DNA of 64,000 nucleotides from Halorussus halobius (GTDB lineage: Archaea; Halobacteriota; Halobacteria; Halobacteriales; Haladaptataceae), in the NCBI RefSeq assembly GCF_004765805.1, contig NZ_ML219773.1:310001-374000 (forward strand), in the 5' to 3' direction. This document shows, piece by piece, positions 61,776 to 64,000 of this stretch (positions are counted from its first letter, which is position 1; every line of letters starts with the position of its first letter). The notes below the pieces were generated by a model. That model ran no database searches. It was not told the origin of the DNA and saw only the letters and a list, made by a program, of their open reading frames with translations. The translations under genes were made by a program, and so were the position numbers.

Positions 61776-61905
61776 AGCTAGCTACTGCCGAGGCCGATGA
61801 GTACCCGCATCCGCACCGCGAGGGCGGGCCTCACCCCGCCCCAGCCTCGGCGAGCGCCTGAACGCGCTCGCCTCCCTCGCACGCATTGGCGCGGCATGGA
61901 GGCCG
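61776..61905 (-). repeat. dispersed repeat, copy B (inverted; AGCTAGCT at inner end)
   Basis: Read on the minus strand it runs GAGGGAGGCGAGCGCG ... CGAGGCTGGGGCGGGGTGAG ... GCGGGTACTCAT ... GGCAGTAGCTAGCT (plus strand 61776-61783). With copy C it makes an imperfect inverted repeat of roughly 45-base or longer arms. Confidence 0.7.
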
Positions 61906-62020
61906 CGCCAGCGCGCGCCGACCGTGGAACATCGAGTCAGCGCGCGTCGGTCGCGTTCGGCCTCGCGTGACCGAGGTAGAACTTCCGGACCGCGTCGTCG
62001 CTCGGGCCGACCAACGCCGC

Positions 62021-63238
62021 TCAGTCCCCGAACAGGCTCGTGTGGACCGGCGCGAACTCCCGGTCCTCGTCGGCGTCGCTGACCGCCCGGCCCTCGACGC
62101 CGGCCGCGAGGAAGTCCCGGACGGGCGGGCCGACCTGCTCTGGTTCCACGAGGAACGCGTCGTGGCCGTGGTCGCTCTCGACGACGTGGTTGGCCACGTC
62201 CGCGCCCGCCGCCTCGAACGCGGCCGCGAGCCGGTCGGCCTGCTCGACCGTGAAGTGCCAGTCGCCGGTGAAGCTGAGTATCAGGGCCTCGCCCGAGAAG
62301 CCAGCGAGCGCGTCGGCGTCCGAGTCGTAGCCCGAGGCGAGGTCGTAGTCGTCCATCGCCCGCGTGAGATAGAGGTAGCTGTTGGCGTCGAACCGCCCGG
62401 CGAATCGCTCGGCCTGATAGTCGAGGTACGACTCGACCTCCCGGTAGGGGAAGAAGTCGCTGGCGGGGTCGTCGGGCGCGAAGTCGTCGGCCACCGCGTC
62501 CCGGCCCGCCGACCGGCGTCCGAACCTCCGGCCCATCGACTCCTTCGAGAGGTACGAGAGGTGGCCGAGCTGGCGCGCGACCGCCAGCCCCTCCTCGGGG
62601 TCGGGGCGGTCGTCGCCGTAGTAGTCGCCGCCGTTCCAGTTCGGGTCGGTGGTGATGGCCCGCCGCGCGACGGCCTCGATGCCGAGCATCTGGGGGTCGA
62701 GTCGGGCGGCCGTGGCGACCGGGACCACCCTGTCGACGCGCTCGGGGTAGCGCTTGGCCCACTCGAGGACGTTCATCCCGCCGACGCTCCCGCCGATCAC
62801 CGCCGCCAGCGGGCCGACCCCGAGGTGGTCGAGAAGGGCGGCCTGCGCGCGCGTCCAGTCGGTGACCGTCACCGGCGGGAAGTCGGTGCCGTACGGCTCG
62901 CCGGTCTCGGGGTCGGTGCTGGCGGGGCCGGTCGTGCCGTAGCACGACCCGGGGACGTTCGCGCAGACCACGAAGTAGTCGCGGGTGTCGACCGCCTTGC
63001 CGGGTCCCACCACGTCGCTCCACCACGCGGCGGCCTGCCCGCCGGTCGCGGCGGCTCCGTCCGAGGCGTCGCGTTTCGGGCCGGTGACGTGGGCGCTGCC
63101 GGTCAGCGCGTGACACACCAGCACCGCGTTCGTGCCGTCGTACTCGCCGTAGGTCTCGTAGGCGACGTCGAGGGGAACCGACTGGCCGCAGTCGAACTCG
63201 AACTCGCCGAGGTGGGCCGTGTCGCGCGTTCGATTCAT
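62021..63238 (-). CDS. metX: homoserine O-acetyltransferase
   Basis: The 405-residue alpha/beta hydrolase has [21 protein letters not shown], the nucleophile Ser151 in GGSVGGM, and the His in [29 protein letters not shown] matches the HAT family. It acetylates homoserine with acetyl-CoA for methionine synthesis. It overlaps metY by ATGA. A Ser/Thr-rich disordered insert is absent; length is normal. Confidence 0.93.
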   Translation of the reverse strand: MNRTRDTAHLGEFEFDCGQSVPLDVAYETYGEYDGTNAVLVCHALTGSAHVTGPKRDASDGAAATGGQAAAWWSDVVGPGKAVDTRDYFVVCANVPGSCYGTTGPASTDPETGEPYGTDFPPVTVTDWTRAQAALLDHLGVGPLAAVIGGSVGGMNVLEWAKRYPERVDRVVPVATAARLDPQMLGIEAVARRAITTDPNWNGGDYYGDDRPDPEEGLAVARQLGHLSYLSKESMGRRFGRRSAGRDAVADDFAPDDPASDFFPYREVESYLDYQAERFAGRFDANSYLYLTRAMDDYDLASGYDSDADALAGFSGEALILSFTGDWHFTVEQADRLAAAFEAAGADVANHVVESDHGHDAFLVEPEQVGPPVRDFLAAGVEGRAVSDADEDREFAPVHTSLFGD

Positions 63239-64000
63239 GTGCCGGTCGCCGTCACGGCCTCGGTTATCGCGCTGTCGAGGTCCGCGAGCAGGTCGGCGGG
63301 GTCCTCGACGCCGACCGACAGTCGGACGAGGTCGGGCGAGACGCCCGCCGCGCGCTGTTCGTCGGGTGACAACTGGGCGTGGGTCGTGCTGGCGGGGTGG
63401 ATGACCAGCGTCTTGGCGTCGCCCACGTTGGCGAGGAAGCTGGCGAGGTCGACGCTCTCGCAGAACCGCTTGCCCGCCTCGAACCCGGCTTCGAGGCCGA
63501 AGGCAATCATCCCGCCGTAGCCGCCGTCCAGATACTCGCTGGCGTTGTCGTGGGTGTCGTGGCTCTCCAGTCCGGGGTAGGCCACCCACGCCACGTCGTC
63601 GTGGTCCGCGAGGTACTCCGCCAGAATCGCGGCGTTCTCGCAGTGGCGGGCCATCCGGAGCGGGAACGACTCCAGCCCCTGGAGGGTCTGCCACGCGTCG
63701 AACGGCGACTGCTGGTTGCCCAGACTCCGGAGCGCGCGAAATCGTGCGGCAGTCGCGAGCGGCGCGTCGGGGAAGTCCCGCGAGAAGTCGGTGTCGTGGT
63801 AGGCGGGGTTGTCGCCCGCGAGTTCGGGGTAGCGCTCGGCGTGGGCCCGCCAGTCGAAGCTCCCGCCGTCGACGAGGACGCCCCCGACCGTGGTTCCGCT
63901 GCCGTGGAGCCACTTCGTCGTGGAGTTCCACACCGCGTCCGCGCCGTGGTCGAGGGGGTTGCACAGATACGGCGTGGCGAAGGTGTTGTCCACGACGAGG
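63235..64000 (-). CDS. metY: O-acetylhomoserine aminocarboxypropyltransferase, N-terminal part missing
   Basis: The frame is open to the right edge, so the N-terminus is outside the window. The visible part has [34 protein letters not shown] with the PLP lysine, and [47 protein letters not shown] typical of MetY/Cys-Met metabolism enzymes. It uses O-acetylhomoserine and sulfide to form homocysteine. The stop overlaps the metX start, so the two genes form a short operon with metY first. Confidence 0.93.
   Translation of the reverse strand, partial: LVVDNTFATPYLCNPLDHGADAVWNSTTKWLHGSGTTVGGVLVDGGSFDWRAHAERYPELAGDNPAYHDTDFSRDFPDAPLATAARFRALRSLGNQQSPFDAWQTLQGLESFPLRMARHCENAAILAEYLADHDDVAWVAYPGLESHDTHDNASEYLDGGYGGMIAFGLEAGFEAGKRFCESVDLASFLANVGDAKTLVIHPASTTHAQLSPDEQRAAGVSPDLVRLSVGVEDPADLLADLDSAITEAVTATGT

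Larger units (their letters stand above)
61313..62020. other. 708-base intergenic region with several repeat types
   Basis: No gene is supported in either direction. It contains a degenerate ~54-bp duplication and two facing copies of the dispersed repeat, each listed separately, followed by GC-rich sequence before the metX stop. Confidence 0.6.

Overview
The window is chromosomal DNA of a halophilic archaeon (class Halobacteria). The evidence is high GC content, acidic proteins rich in Asp and Glu, many leaderless promoters with a TATA-like box about 25-30 bases before the start codon, and archaeal marker genes: TATA-binding protein, ribosomal protein S6e, CetZ tubulin, an RFC-type clamp-loader subunit, RNase Z, CofH, and Tat lipoproteins with an RR...AGC signal. 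The genus cannot be fixed from sequence alone. Gene density is high, and overlaps of ATGA or GTGA mark several operons.

Layout. 1-16 kb is mostly housekeeping: a divergent methylmalonate-semialdehyde dehydrogenase/class III aminotransferase pair with an Lrp regulator, a degenerate RNA-ligase-like protein, an NDUFA9-like dehydrogenase, cetZ1 with an overlapping membrane-anchored partner, a GNAT enzyme, a heme-copper-oxidase-like membrane protein with a MoaD-like partner, hisB, an ACT regulator, UspA, a DHH phosphoesterase, BtpA and a PfkB kinase. 16-33 kb is the most distinctive part. It holds nosL, divergent from a first nosDFY, and then a second, paralogous nosDFY at the end of a one-strand run of sco1, a SafE-like membrane protein, a thioredoxin-like lipoprotein and ccdA. 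A winged-helix regulator and a small membrane protein lie upstream of that run. No nosZ is present in the window.

33-40 kb carries a DUF7504-like protein, a beta-lactamase-type serine hydrolase, thymidylate kinase, a complete TRAP transporter (dctPQM) and 6-phosphogluconate dehydrogenase. 40-57 kb carries a membrane protein with HEAT repeats, a DJ-1/PfpI protein, RNase Z, a secreted protein with Thr/Glu-rich repeats, rfcC, a thioesterase, TrmG10, tbp, hisG, a membrane M48-like protein without its zinc site, a SAH/MTA-type deaminase, an acidic secreted protein, a YdjM-like hydrolase and cofH. 57-61 kb holds purine genes (purC, purU, purS, purQ). The end holds two tiny genes, metX and the start-truncated metY.

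Non-coding structure is concentrated at four intergenic sites: a large hairpin near 15.55 kb, three strong hairpins at 23.36-23.57 kb, and two places (58.6 kb and 61.6-61.9 kb) that share a dispersed repeat ending in AGCTAGCT. One copy of that repeat contains a 22-bp tandem array, and the other two copies face each other as an inverted pair. The best candidate for an undescribed system is the second Nos-like copper/thiol maturation operon (25166-32826), with a probable paired operator at 31676-31715.
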